Shown: positions 1-13,330, numbered from the stretch's first letter. The stretch is DNA of 64,000 nucleotides from Rhyacichthys aspro (GCA_036850595.1 CM072151.1:15663307-15727306), one strand, 5' to 3'. The notes: generated by a model from the letters alone, not told the origin. Made by a program: numbers and translations.

Positions 1-247
1 CTTGTTTGTGACAGATAACAGTTTAATGGAGCATGCAACAACACAAACAGTGATAATTGAAGAAGGTGTGTGTACACGTCCTCTATAAGAATTCATACAT
101 TTATAACCAAATGTTTAATGTGTTAAATTAAGGGGTAAACTACACGCACATACAATGTCTGATAGAGTTTTTAAAATTGTCTTTTCCACAGGCTGAAAAG
201 ACTACAATAACTCCTAAGATATTAATGATTTTTTTTTTGTCTTACAG

Positions 248-1814
248 AAACAGCAAATTCCTCTGTCTGGCTTTGGGATGATTGGTGGATGTGGGTCGCA
301 CTGGCAGGATCTTGCCTCATTTTAGGGATTCTGCTGTTAGTGTGCTTTGTACTGAGAAAAAGACAGCTCAGAAACAGAGGTAACACACTTCTTCTTGAGC
401 TTTATATAACCAAGAACATCTTATGGGTCGCACAGTTGACCAGATTCTAGATAAGGTCATTTCTGTAGGTACCACAAGCCACACAAACAGACATAAGACA
501 GAATGATTTGAGAAATTGTTAATTGATCCAATTTTGCAGTTCTGTGATACAGTTCATGCAGTTTATTGTCTAGACTATGCATGTGCTAAATAATTGCAGC
601 ACCTTCTTCACTGCTCATGTCACAGTGAATAAGGTTGTGGTTTGTGTGAGGTTTGACAGTACCGGATGAGAAAGCTTTAGACAATGTTTTATCTTGTGCT
701 TGGTTAAAGCAAAGACTAAGCTAAATATTCTTATCTGTGCAAAGGATCAGAAGACAAGGGCCAAACAGAGCCTAGTGCATTAGAAAAAATACTGCTCCAT
801 TCTGAGAAAAATATCCAGAAGTAGCACAAGCTGTCTCAAAGTTTGCACAGCGACGCCCACTCTTATTTCATTTTGAATCAGCACAAAAATGAGAGCAGCA
901 CCAGTAGCATGTGTCAATCAACAAGAGCAATACCCAATCATATGTTACTACATCATTAGTTCCTCTTCTTATTTTAATAGCCACTATGTAAGAAAGAAAG
1001 AGTGGCATCTCACTGCTATAACGGAAAGAAAGACGGAGGGCACAATGTGGTTTGGTCAAAAAATGAGGTCGTGTGGAGTCACGACAGAGTTAGTGTGAAT
1101 TCTAAACATTATCTCAGCACGGGCATTTGTAGTGGAAAAGTAAATGTTTGTTAAATTAAAGTTATACATAAAATAAAAAGTTGCATCTTTTTAATATAGT
1201 TTTTATAGTTTTCCCATTTGGCTAATTTACTATAAAATGTTAATGGTAACCTCACACATTTTTCCTTCATTAAATGTTGATATGATAGGTTTAACGACTT
1301 ATGAAGACTGCCAGACAGCATGTACCAAGATACAATCTAAACTTTAGGCTCACAATAATGAATTTAATTTATATTGATCAATTTAATAATATATTATGTG
1401 TTTTATATTAAGCTGCATACATTGTTTAAAGGTAAATGTAGATGTGGCCATATAAAAGAAATAATGCAAAAGATATAGGTATGAACAGTATTTGCAAAAA
1501 CAGACATTAAAGTAATGTGTATTAACTGCAGACATAGACTGATTTAACTGATTTATACTGAGTTCTGTTAGAAATATGTAACAACTACAATAAATTATAT
1601 GCTGCCACTTTCCCTTGAGGCTTAAGGATTCTTGTTTTTTTCATGTTTTGCAGCATCGGAGTGTGCCGTGTACGCCAACATGCCTCGGGTGAACAGGCAG
1701 CCCTCACCTCAACCGAGGTCACTCAACAACAACCTGAAGACAGACGCCTCTTACCAAAACCTGCAGACCCCCAAACTCGGCATGAGATACGAGCACGGCC
1801 GGCGACCCCACTGA
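248..1814 (+). CDS. 3' end of an unidentified single-pass membrane protein with two cytoplasmic YxN motifs
   Basis: Two coding exons are visible: 248-379 and 1654-1814 (stop 1812-1814). The gene starts upstream of the window. An AG acceptor precedes each exon, a GT donor follows the first, and the split codon G|CA joins them in frame. The first exon encodes a short W-rich extracellular stalk (SSVWLWDDWWMW), a roughly 22-residue hydrophobic segment from VALAGSCL to LLVCFVL, and a basic stop-transfer RKRQLRNR. The second encodes a cytoplasmic tail of about 52 residues with VYANMPR and ASYQNLQ, both fitting the pYxN consensus for Grb2/GADS SH2 domains. YxNM also resembles the PI3K/Grb2 site of CD28-type receptors. 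The layout suggests an immunoglobulin-superfamily receptor or signalling adaptor, but no ectodomain is in view and I do not recognise the family. Exon structure is well supported; identity is not. Confidence 0.7.
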
Positions 1815-2215
1815 TAACATTATAGTAAATCTTGTCCTCTCATGTGAAGCTTTATCAAGATGCATGCCGCATTTGTGAATGTTTGAAGCGGGTGGTGTGT
1901 ATTACCATGTTCAGCCACTAGATGGAAGTCATGAGACGTCAAAAAGTCATAAGGAAAAAGTTATTTCTAATTTACAAAATAGCATTGTGCCCTTTTAAAT
2001 AGAATGTGTTTAAATATAAATACATAATAAGCTTTTTAAATGACTTTTTTTTTTTCTTCAAATATTACATCGAGTGTGATTGGTGCTAACGGTTGAGGCT
2101 TTGCTTACGTTGAATTGTTTGTGTAAAGGTAGCGAAAAATATTCAAGCAACAAAAACTGTGTTAAATTATTGTATTGAAGAATTGTGGAATAAAATTAAA
2201 TCTAAAAAAATTATT
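1815..2215 (+). terminator. 3' UTR and polyadenylation signal of the YxN membrane-protein gene
   Basis: AT-rich sequence directly follows the stop codon and contains a canonical AATAAA at 2189-2194. Cleavage would be expected about 10-30 bases later. The next recognisable feature is promoter-like sequence beyond 2270. Confidence 0.5.
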
Positions 2216-5140
2216 TATTTGTGACTTCGCCAATCAACTACCCTAAACGAGCAGATAACGTAGCTAACAAAGTTAAAGCGTCCCATGCTGCGCTCTGATT
2301 GGTTGATGGTATTATTTAAAGAAAGGTGCAGCCCGTGGTCACGTGACCAGGTGCTGCCTTCTCTTGAGTACTGGAGGAGAGTCGCTCCCAAATGGATCCA
2401 GAGGAGACCGTTCACTTCGGCGGCGCAGGTGGAAACAAGAACCAAAGCTTGACAGTAAATTAAACTCTGGAGTAACAACTCCCGGTGAGTCCAGCCTACG
2501 CCTTTTCCTCTGTTTATTCTGCATGTTTGTTCCACAGGTTTTTTGTTTGTTTTCCTCGGTTGCTTGTGTGGGAATTGGGGATAGGGAACCTGTGGGTAAA
2601 TAGATAGTATAGCGCCCAGACAAGCGCACTGTGAATTCTCTGCATTAAGATTATGGGAAATCCTCAACTAATAATAGCAGCCCAGAGCCTGTCTAAGCAG
2701 TAGTAGTAGGACAGACGTTTAGGAACAACAATCCAACCACTTACTGTTAGTGTGACAGAGTAAAGGCTGTCTGCATGCAGTAATCAGTCAAGGAGGAGTC
2801 ATCAACAGTGTGGGCAGCTTCTGTAATAAACTATAAAAATTATCTTTCAAATGTAAAAAGCATGTTCTATTATTGACTGTTAAATTTTTTATTAATTGTG
2901 CCTTAATTATTGCTTACTATCATTGTCAATTGTTGGCATCTCCAGTGTGGATATTGATACCTAAATTACATGTCAATATTCTAACACTTTTGTATTTTTA
3001 AGTGATATTGTTTGTCATGTAGGTTAGTTTATGATAGGCCTGTTTACCTTTTCCTCGACATAGCCATAGCTGAAAATTGATGCCTAACATCATAACATCT
3101 AAATTTGTTTAATGCGCACTGATGTGTATTTTCAGCCTACGTTACCCTTCAGTTCAACTGTGGGGTTAAACGTGATACTTAAGGATTTAAGCTCAGTGGA
3201 TGGTGAGAATTTCAGCACATGACACGAGAGTCTGTCCGAGTGTGCGGCGGAGCCTAGTAGGTGCTGTCAGTGCACTCACGGTAGGGATTGCCCAATTTTA
3301 GCTGTCATGCCACAGCTCACCCAAGGGTCACAGGTCCAGAGATATGGCTCTAAATAATCCCCAGGCATTCTGTGGTCAGACTTGGTTATTTGAACAGGTT
3401 TAATGTACACACACAGGTTATATAGCTCTTTCAAAAAAAAGTTTGTTTAACACTACCTTTTGAGAAATCTTGTTGAAGTTATAATAAGTTACATAACACT
3501 TAAGAACCATAGAAGAAAAGAGTGTGTCATGATTTTAAGCGAAGACCAGTTACATTTTGATATTTCAGAAGACTCAGAACATAGTGTAATCCAGTGTTTT
3601 CATTGTTATTATTGGAGCAGTAAATAGGCACTTTATTGTCAGTCAGTGTTACAAACCCACACAATACAATGTTTTGTGACATTTGTTATTTTCCTAACGT
3701 TTGAATCTGTCAGTAAACTTGTCAATCACAGGTAGAGGACACAAACGTTTCCCTTTTTGCGACTCAGTTCCTGCCAGGACTTGCCTGTGCCTGTGTGTCA
3801 TTTATTGTTTCACTGCAATTGTGTGCACCTAACTACACGTCTCATCAGTTACATTTTAGTTGTCATATGCATTTTAATCCCTTCATTTTTGTTTAGCTAT
3901 TAGTTGTCTAAGGATATCTGCTGTATAGTGAGCTTGAAAAGTGCACTCACTGCATGTTTAAGAGTATTGGTTTCAGGTAATTACAGCCATCCTGTGCATC
4001 ATAACAAAATACAACAGCCTTCTGTCATTATTATAAAAGGATGGCATGTTTTAAGTAGCCCATGCTTGCAAAAAAAAAACCCAGTCCTGAACTGGCCTGT
4101 GTTTTCCACAAGTGTTTCACAACAACAGTGTGTGACACAAGGAGTGTCAGAGGTGAACACCCTCCCACAACCGGTTTCCTGTTTGGGCCCGACTGATGGA
4201 ATACTATATCAGAGCCAGTCAGGTTCTCTGCCAACGGGCCTCTCTACTTTCAGATGGTAGACAAAGACAGACAGTGAGGCAGTTATTCAGGCTGCATCAG
4301 AAGTTTACAACAGCCAATCAAGCCCTGAGGTTAATCAGTTACAGCTCAAATAGACCTCGCCCATCCAGTTCCTTACAGTGCATTGACACATACATAAGGT
4401 GAGCCGGGGGCCTACGCACTCTCCAGCTGACTGACTGTTCACACATCTTTTTGGATTTGATCTGTTATGACTCAATGTGACGACAATACCCTACTTGTCT
4501 CTGCATGTTTCAGGTGCTGCTGTTTTGGGGGATTTACTTTGGATTGGGAGCATACTGTAATTGCACTGAGAGTTCACTGTACAGATACGGCTTAGGCTCC
4601 TGAGATGTCTATAAATACCAAAGTGCTTCAAGTGCTTGGATAGTGAGAAGATACTGTCAAAGAGTTTCTTCAGTTTGCTGTTGTGGTACATGTGCAGACC
4701 TTTGAACTCACTGCTGAGAACATACTTACCCAAGTTTTCCCTAATGTTCTTTTTTTATTATTATAGTGTTTATGAGTCACATCTTGGTAAAAACAATAGC
4801 AGAGTAGTGCTTTGCTAAATGTAGATGACAAATTTATTTTTGTACTTCCCTCTGAACTGTAAATTTCTACAAAGGCAGCCTATCCTGTAAAAGCTGTACA
4901 GTGCGTGTAATCAGGCAGGTTCTGCTGGCTGTGCTGGAAAAAGCATTGATCCCCTTTAAAGAAATTGTACAACTGGCTTTAACACCACTGTCATATTCAT
5001 TCTCTTACACACCCTTCTAAACTGACATTGTTGTTATTGACTTGAAGGCAAAGATATAAAAGAAACAAAGATAACCAAACCAAGGACAGAACAAAATGAC
5101 CTTAGTTAGCACTAAGAAGAGACAAAAACACACTAAACCC

Positions 5141-5192
5141 TTTATTAATGAATGGCTAGGTCTAGGTTTATTAATGAATGGCTAGATCTAAT
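5141..5192. repeat. Two-copy 26-bp tandem duplication
   Basis: The unit beginning TTTATTAATGAATGGCTAG occurs at 5141-5166 and again immediately at 5167-5192, with one or two differences near its end. It is a simple local duplication in non-coding DNA with no evident function. Confidence 0.8.
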
Positions 5193-6270
5193 AAAAGTAT
5201 GTCATAAGGAACCATAATGAATAAATGCATTGTGAGCTACTGCAGTTAACGTTAGTCATGCATTAACAAATGCATTTTGGCACTGTTACTGTGTTTCATA
5301 AGATTAGGGTCATGCAGTCCATGGGAGGGCCCTTCCTGATTAATTAATGAGACAAAGAAAGCAGGAAAGATGAAGGATTTATAGCTGATAATAAAAGACG
5401 CACAAAACAAAAACAAGATATTCAAAAACTTATTTTTTTATTTATTCATGTTGATCCAAAACTTTCTTTTTAAATAGGAACCTCCAACAATATAGTGGTC
5501 CCATTGAATGTGGAAAACTGCTATGTAAAGTAGTGGCTGTTAACCTGTGAACAAACATCAGCTATGCATCCCCCACTGCTATACACGCATATGTCAGTGT
5601 GAGTGCCACTCTGAACAAACAAAGGCAGAGAAAAAAGGGACAACTGCTGCGTGTTCTTCTATTATTATAGTCATACCTGGCTGTCTGCACCGTTTGGAGG
5701 CATCTGTCGAACCTAGTGAAAAACAAGTCGAAGTCATTCTGTTGAGCTCAGCCCTAGAGTCCCTCCCCATAACAGCCGCGGGGAGAAACTATGCAAGACT
5801 TTGGTGCTTTGACGACACATATGTGGACCTATACATGCAGGAGCTCGTCCTGCTGTGTCAAGTAACAACAAGGAGGGAGCATGGCAGTTTGTAGCAAAAA
5901 AAAAAAATGCACATTCAAACCCTCGCTTGTTCACAGCGACTCCAACCACAGAGGGGAGTTAGTGCCTTAGCTGTCTCTTGAGGAAATTTGGATTCTGTCA
6001 TTTTCTGTCAACAAGCAGGGCTTTGTAGTGTGTTTCAAACAACATATCTTTCTGAATCCTGCTTTTTCTTGGCGCAAGCCAAAAAAAATCTAAATATTTG
6101 GAAAGAGGCAGTGTTGAGTAGTGTGCTCAAAAAAAGATAAGAGTTTAGTTTTTACCTCGTGAGCATGCTTTGTGTTTTATTCTGAGAAAAAAACACCTTG
6201 ATGAATTTTGAATGAGGCAGTGCTCCTCAGTTAGTCAACACAGAACCAAAGAAGTGGTAGGTCTCAATTT

Positions 6271-6303
6271 AGTGTGAATCCCTAGGTAACAGGGATTCAC
6301 ACT
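6271..6303. repeat. Perfect 13-bp inverted repeat with 7-nt loop
   Basis: The left arm AGTGTGAATCCCT (6271-6283) is exactly the reverse complement of the right arm AGGGATTCACACT (6291-6303), separated by AGGTAAC. It lies about 430 bp upstream of the putative semaphorin start-codon exon. It could form a short hairpin or be a palindromic protein-binding site; neither is shown. Confidence 0.8.
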
Positions 6304-7067
6304 GCAGCCGTGAATTATTATTGTGATTTGCATGCATGCCCAAACCTGAACTGATCCCCTGTGCTGTGTGAACCCTGCTGCGCCCAGAGGAAGCAGGCGC
6401 TTATCTGGGAGGAGGACAGGAAAGAAAGCAGAGAGTTGAGGAGGAAGAGAGAGTGGGGGAAGAGGGGCAGCAGAATTTCACTTCACATCAGTTTCCTGAT
6501 ATGTGTGTGATGAGATACTCCAGCCTGCGAGAAGACTACTTTTCCAGTGATGTAAACAAGACTTGTTTCGACTTCAGGATATACAAGCAGGTCAACAGAG
6601 ATTGCAAATACAGTTTATCTATGGAGTGTCAATTTTACCAAATCTAAAGGACAAACATTTTTATTTCTAGTGGAAGAAATCAAACTGTTCTAACTATCTG
6701 TCTTTGTTTTCCAATCTTTTATCTTTCCTCTAACAGAAGTGGGTCACCATGAAGACCATCTCCTCCTGCATCTTTCCTCAGTAGTTGAGCAATGGCTTCT
6801 TCTCCTTCAAGAGAGGACACCAATGGCTCATTAGCACTGCACTGGAGACTGACGCCGACATAGTTCCACAACGTATTTTGGGATTACCTTTTGTAAACAA
6901 CTATGAAACGTGTGAGAGTGGCACATGTCCAGAACAGCGACATTACCGCACCGTAACAAAGGCCCCATCTGTACCAGGACCTTGGACCATGTACTGTCTC
7001 TGATAAGGACCTTTAGTGGTGGAGCTGGACAGCTCTTCCACACTTAGACAAACCTGGACTCTGAGCC

Positions 7068-10000
7068 ATGTCTCTTCTTTCAGCTTTGAGCATTGTCTGT
7101 GGAATAATGCTTCATGTTGCAATGAGTACACTCAACACTCAATACTGCATCCCAAGAAAGACTGTCCCCTATGTCAGTAAGTCAAAGGCTCACACTTCCT
7201 TCACATTATGGCTAGACTTGGGACTTTACAAACAGACTGAGGTGTAGTATGCCTGTCTGGCCACATCCATTTGTATCCCTTCCCTTTGCAGCCATTTCCA
7301 CTCAATAAAATGCTTTGTTTCTTAAGTACACATTTTATTTAAAGAATAGAATATGTAGTCTGAAGAATGGCTGACCAGGCTTGACATGGTCATTATTTAC
7401 TCCTGATTCAAACAAAAATCTGGTGTATGGCAAGCTAGAAAATGATTATAGATTACTAAAAATTCTTTCTTGGCCCTATTTATTGTATGACCGAAGGCAG
7501 TGTGAAATATATGACATATTTAGGAGCTTCTGAGTCCCCCAGTGTCCTTTTGCAACAACTGTGTAATAAACTAGCTGATGTTAGCCCAACTGAGAGATGA
7601 ACCATTCTACTAACCTGCTTTCATTAGGAAGAAGTTCTAAATAAACACTCTGGGTTTTTATTAAGCTGAAATAACAATATTCAGCTTTAATATAGTCCAG
7701 ATATTCAATTTTCATTGCTAGCTTTTTCTCTTCACATAAAATTTGAAAGAAAGAAATTAAACCACACTAAACCACACTCTATTCTTGTCTTCAGATGAGC
7801 TCAAGTCGTTCAGAGAGGATGGCATCTTCAACTACTCCACTATGCTAATGCTAGAGGACATGGGTGTGTTGCTGATGGGAGCCAGAGAGGCCGTATATGC
7901 CCTGGACATCGACAACATCTCTGTCAAAAAGGCATCGGTACGTGAAGATGTTGCTGTGATTCAACAACCTTAGTCAAAAAGATCTGACCAAACATTTTTA
8001 TTTGATATAATATGGAGAGGTTTATCCAACCTTGCTCTCTCTGCCCTTGTCTGCATGAGTATATAGTACTACTATTTTGATAATAAGTAAAGGTGTTTAC
8101 TACACAAGTTTGCCAGGGTTGTTCTAAGTGTGTTCAAGCTAACATTTCCCATCGAAATTTGAATGAGAAAAGCTTTTTTTGAACTTGAGACTTGTCTGTT
8201 GTTCATAATTCATAATTGTAGTCCCACAACTGTCACTATAAAATAAAGCATGTCCTCTATTGTGGTGCTGGTTGTGCAGTGAGTTCTGTGAGTTCTGTGA
8301 GTGCAGACACTCCAAAGCGCTGTTGTCACGCTGTTCGGTTGCGACACTGTTGTTGCATGCTTTGACATGACTTCTGCTTATGTTGTTGCAGGTGTACTGG
8401 AGAGTAACAGAGGAGAAGCAGAGGGAGTGCACATACAAGGGAAAACAAGCTGAGGTCTGTTTTAAAAAACAAAGCCTACGCATGCCTACTTTTACTTATA
8501 GAGAGGATAACTCCAGGATAACTCAGCGGCTCACTCCCTCATGCAACTTATCTCTGCACATTTGTAAATCATTTATATCACGCTGTTTTTCTCAGCTGCT
8601 CACTTTTCTTTGAAGTGCTTTGCTTACAGTCCTGTCCTGAATGTAAAACCAAATAAAGGCATGAGAAGAGCATGACAAGCACACATGATTGACCTAGTGG
8701 TCAGCTCTGCTCCTGACAGCCGCTGCAGGATATATATCTGTGCATGTTTGTGTTTTTGCGGCAGAACTAACAAATCGTTGACCTTGGCATTCTCTCGGCT
8801 GGATCTTGTTGCAGGTGGAATGTCGAAACTACATTCGAACCCTGCACAGAATGAATGACACCACAATGTATGTGTGTGGCACAAATGCTTTTAGTCCCAC
8901 CTGTGACTTTATGGTAAGTAAATACAGAAAGACTGTGTTCCTTTGAACTTCGCTGAAAGATGCTTAAAATGTAATGTTCAATTCAACTAAGAATGCAGAA
9001 AAGGGCTTTTCTGAAAAGAGCTAATGTCTTTGAAATCTTAGAAAATCCTTCTAAGTATAGGAAATGCTGATATCACATTCACTTTGCATATTACTTTCTA
9101 ATACAGGACCTTATAGAGTACCTTTTCCATGTCTATTGTAGTTCATTGGCACAGACTTAGAAGTGGTACTTTCCTTTAACTTCAGTCCAAAACTGAGTCT
9201 CCCGGCTCACTTTGTGTTTCACTTTGTGTTTTTAATGTCTTTCTTTCCTGTGTTTCCGACAGACGTTTGAAAATGGACAGCTGAGGCTGGAGGGAATGCA
9301 GGAGGAGGGGAAGGGGAAATGTCCTTTTGATCCCTTTCAGAGATACTCCTCCCTCATGGTTGGTGAGTGTCTGAGCCAGGTTTGCTGACAAAAGACTTGG
9401 AAACAAAGTGATGAAGACTGCTAGATGAAAATGCACTCACAAAAGAGATGTAATATCACATGATAACTGTGCGGATTTTATAGCCTTAAGCTCACTGTGC
9501 AATTTCACAATTAAAAAGAAATGTATTACATTTAAAGCCTCCTGTCTTTGTTGTTGCTGCAGTAAATACTCATCAGACAAAGGCAAAAAAAAAGTTTATT
9601 TCATTAGGAAGCATATTTATCACATATTCTTCCAACATAATATGAAAAATGGATTTCCTGGAATTTAGCCTCATCGCCTGTTCCTATTTAACAGGAAATG
9701 ACCTGTATTCTGCTACATCTATCAACTTCTTGGGCTCGGAGCCGGTGGTTCTGCGGAGTTCAAGCTTAGCTCTGCGCACAGAGTTTAAGAGCTCCTGGCT
9801 CAATGGTGAGTCCCTGTTACATAAACTTCATATTCACATTCTGATGTGCTCCTAGATCATTACTCTTTTTGGCAGCTGAACTGCCTTAAAAAGGATGCAG
9901 TGGCAGATCAAAGTCCTTCCTATGTACATCTCAAATATTGATTTCCTGTCCTTTTCAGAACCAAACTTTGTGTACATGGACTTTGTTGAAGAGAGTGTGA

Positions 10001-12569
10001 ATAGTCCTGATGGTGACGATGATAAAGTCTACCTGTTCTTTAGTGAGAATGCCATGGAGTATGACTTCTACAGCAAAGTTGCAGTGTCACGAGTTGCCCG
10101 AGTCTGCAAGGTACCATCAGGTTTTTAATATTCAGTTAAATGAGAAATGTATTTGTGGGTCTTCTCAACACACCATTAAAGGCTCATTAGGAAAAAATGC
10201 TGGTTTAAATTAAATTACACATTTATGTGCAGAAATGTATCTGACAGAGTGTGTGTCCTTGTTTAGGGGGATATGGGTGGCCAAAGGACACTGCAAAGGA
10301 AATGGACATCGTTTCTAAAAGCTCGTTTGGATTGTTCCCTTCCTGAACCCAGTCTGCCCCCCATTGTCCAGGATGTTTTCCTACTCAAGCACAAAGATTG
10401 GAGAGAGAGCATCTTCTACACTGTCTTCACTCCACAGTCGTGAGTAAATCATATTGTATTATGGCTTTACAGTATCTCAGACAGGAAAAGAAGAGATTTG
10501 TTAATAATACAACTGCTTTTTGAACCAACTGTTTCTGCAGGAGCTTGTCCCAGGTGTCTGCAGTGTGTGCATACAAGGTGTCTGACATTAGAAACATTTT
10601 CACTGAGGGAAAATTCAAGACCCCTGTTGCTGTGGAGACATCCCATGTGAAGTGGGTGATGTACACTGGAGATGTACCAGTCCCCAGGCCAGGAGGGGTG
10701 AGTCTGCACATAAACTTACTATGTGTGGTAAATGCAAAGGAGAATATTTTTTTAATGTAAAAATCTGTTTCAGTGCATCAATAATGTGGCGCGCAAAATG
10801 GGCTTGAATCGCTCTCTGGACCTTCCTGACAAAACGCTTCAGTTTATAAGAGACCGTCCCCTCATGGACGAAGCTGTTCGGCCCATAAATGGGGAACCAC
10901 TGCTGGTCAAGACAGGAGCCCTGCTCAGTCGGATTGTTGTGGACAGAGTTCAGGCACTGGATGGTCGGGCATATGATGTCATGTTCATTGGCACAGGTAA
11001 TTCTGATGCAATCCAATTTAAGTTACCAAAATAAAATGGTAACAGTATGGGAAATGTCAGATTTGCATAAAAAAGAATAAAGCTGGAAAAATTAAAACGC
11101 CAAATGCCCAAGTTAATTGCAAAAGTCAACACCTTAGCTGACATTTTTTTCCTTTAACTGTTATACATTTTGTTCAGTTATGATTTTTCAAAATGAGATC
11201 CACTGGTTGTAATTGAAAATGTTTTAACAGTTGTCAATCAAGTGATAATCTAAATGACTATAGTAACAGGGCATATTAACATTATCAATGAATACAGTAT
11301 TTGTGTATTGTTGTCTTCATCACAGAAAACGGTTATATCCAGAAGGCTGTCAACTACGCTGGTGAGATGTTCATTATTGAGGAGATGCAGGTGTTTGAAA
11401 ACCATGACCCTATTAACATCCTGCGTCTCTCATCCAGCAAGGTAACAACTTACTCCGGATATTATGTTGCTTTGAGGCTTCAGCACTATTCATAAAGGTA
11501 TTAAAGTATTACATTGTTCATTTGATTCTGCATACACAGGGTCAGCTTTACACTGGCTCAGAGTTCGGTGCTGTCCAAATCCCGGTCAGTAACTGTAGCC
11601 GCTATGAGTCGTGTGTGGACTGCATTCTCGCGAGGGATCCATATTGCGCCTGGGACTTCTCCACTCAGCGGTGCTCCTCGGTCAGCAGCTTGTCCTCCTT
11701 TCCAAAAACTGTTATACAGAGTCTGAAAGAGGGGGATGTCTCACAATGCCCTCAACCAGGTATGTCCAGTCACAGTACCTCTGTCTTAGCCTCATCGATT
11801 AGGAGACAATTAATGGTTTATTTTGGTTTTAGACCCTGTCACACCTGTGGAGGTTGTCCTCATGCCAGGGAACAACATTCAACTGCCTTGCGAGCTGCAC
11901 TCCAATTTAGCGCAGGTCCATTGGCGATTCAGTGACCAAGCACTTCACTCCAACGACAAGTACTACATCTACAGCGGAGGGCTGCTCATTCTGGCCGCCG
12001 CCGAATCGGATAAAGGTCTTTACATTTGTGACTCAGTGGAGCAGATCAATGGCAGGATGTACAACCGAACTATGGTGGTTTACAGTTTACATCCAAGTCT
12101 AGACTTAGGAGATGCTACGACTCCTGGTAATGGCGTGACTATTTCCTCAGTGAGTGTGAGTACATCTGCACCAGAAACGGAGATCGTCGAACCATTGACG
12201 CCCGAGAATCAGCGAGATACAGGCAGAGTGTCTCGCTTAGAGGTGGCCGTGGCACTGCTGTCATTGCTTTGTCTATCCCTAATGGGTGTTATATTTTGGA
12301 TCTGGGCCCGAGGTCGTCTGGAGTGTCTAAAGATTGCACAGGCGTCCAGTCAAAGTGAGGAGAAAAGGCAGTCAACAGAGTACATGCACATCCAAAGCAG
12401 GACTTCAGAGATAAAACTCCTGGGGGCAGAGTGTGGGAGACCTTGCACTTCCAATAATAATCACTGCGCCGTTGACTTCAAAGAGAACGGAGTGCACCGC
12501 ATTACTTCTCTGGCCAACATTTCAAGTCTGAACGGTCTGGGATACATAAATGATGAGTCTGAAATTTGA
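7068..12569 (+). CDS. Class-4 transmembrane semaphorin (sema4 family, possibly sema4e)
   Basis: Exons: 7068-7176, 7795-7937, 8392-8454, 8815-8913, 9263-9362, 9695-9805, 9959-10110, 10267-10439, 10541-10697, 10774-10996, 11326-11441, 11540-11759, 11833-12569. All junctions are GT..AG and in frame, giving 800 residues. An N-terminal hydrophobic signal peptide ([20 protein letters not shown]) precedes a full sema domain (about 30-480; NGVFNYST-like [54 protein letters not shown]). Then come a PSI module (about 499-550; [18 protein letters not shown]), one Ig-like domain (Cys575 and Cys621), a transmembrane helix (about 691-713) and an 87-residue tail. This order is that of class-4 semaphorins, plexin ligands in axon guidance and immune or vascular signalling. 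The tail ends ESEI, a possible class I PDZ ligand. I cannot fix the subtype from memory; a fish-specific sema4e is my guess. Confidence 0.93.
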
Positions 12570-13330
12570 CTCTGCAGAGGTATATGTATAATTTAGTCCA
12601 AGGCTAACGACTAATGTGCACTAATTAGCCTCAAACAGGTGTAGCGCTTCTTTGCATCAAAAAAAAAAAAAACATCCTTTGATCATCAATACTGTATATC
12701 TAAGATTTTCTCACTCAGACTCGGCAGCTTAAGATCGATACACACTGACTTTTCAAGTTTGTATTTTTGTAAACAGATTGTGAATACATTTGTGTATATT
12801 ATGTACAGTCAAGACATTTTTCCAACTATTTATTTTTTTGCAATGAAGTTTTTCTATTTCATCTTGTGACTAAGGCCAACACTACTGAACAAGTAACAGT
12901 TTGACCTCTATGCATTTCATTTCAGGCATGTTTCAGTCATGTTAATCATGATTGGTAGACTACGGTATATTAGTGACTTTGCCAGTGGCTCAGGATTTCC
13001 AAGATACTGAATGTCACCTGCATCTTTGCTTTCACAGCACTGATTACAAGAACTACAACCTAAATCTGCATCTGTCATTACTAACAGCAGTCAGAGCTTC
13101 TGTACATTTCGGCTGAAGAGATTCCAAACTAAATGTCATATGCTGTATATTAAATTCTTCTCAAAGATGTTTGGTCATATGTGAAAATAAAATAGAAAAA
13201 AATCCACCATACTGGATTTGTATGCAATAATCTGACTTTGATTTTACTAAGGTACAACCACTACTAGTAGGTACTACTAAATGGTCTTTTATACAATAAA
13301 CAGCACAAAAATATTTTATTAATATTTATT
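12570..13330 (+). terminator. Semaphorin 3' UTR with candidate poly(A) signals, abutting the scamp4 3' end
   Basis: Non-coding sequence follows the semaphorin stop. AATAAA occurs on the + strand at 13187-13192 and 13295-13300. On the opposite strand AATAAA (TTTATT on +) occurs at 13315-13320 and 13325-13330 and could end the convergent scamp4 transcript. The two 3' UTRs may therefore meet or overlap near 13.2-13.3 kb. Confidence 0.5.

Larger units (their letters stand above)
2216..6736. other. Non-coding stretch: probable promoter and 5' UTR region of the semaphorin gene
   Basis: No exon of a recognisable protein is visible. A TATA-like TATTTAAAG near 2311 lies upstream of GC-richer sequence (2340-2484) ending in a good donor (CCCG|GTGAGT, GT at 2485). 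This could be a first non-coding exon of the semaphorin, whose start-codon exon appears to begin at 6737 after CTCTAACAG. A purine-rich patch at 6390-6470 might be an alternative promoter. A 26-bp tandem duplication (5141-5192) and a hairpin (6271-6303) are listed separately. The ORFs here match nothing I know and are taken as chance. Confidence 0.35.

Noticed and set aside
2215..2667. 150-codon ORF on the minus strand
   Set aside because: It overlaps the GC-richer putative promoter or first exon of the semaphorin gene, shows no known motif and ends in shadow ORFs on the other strand.
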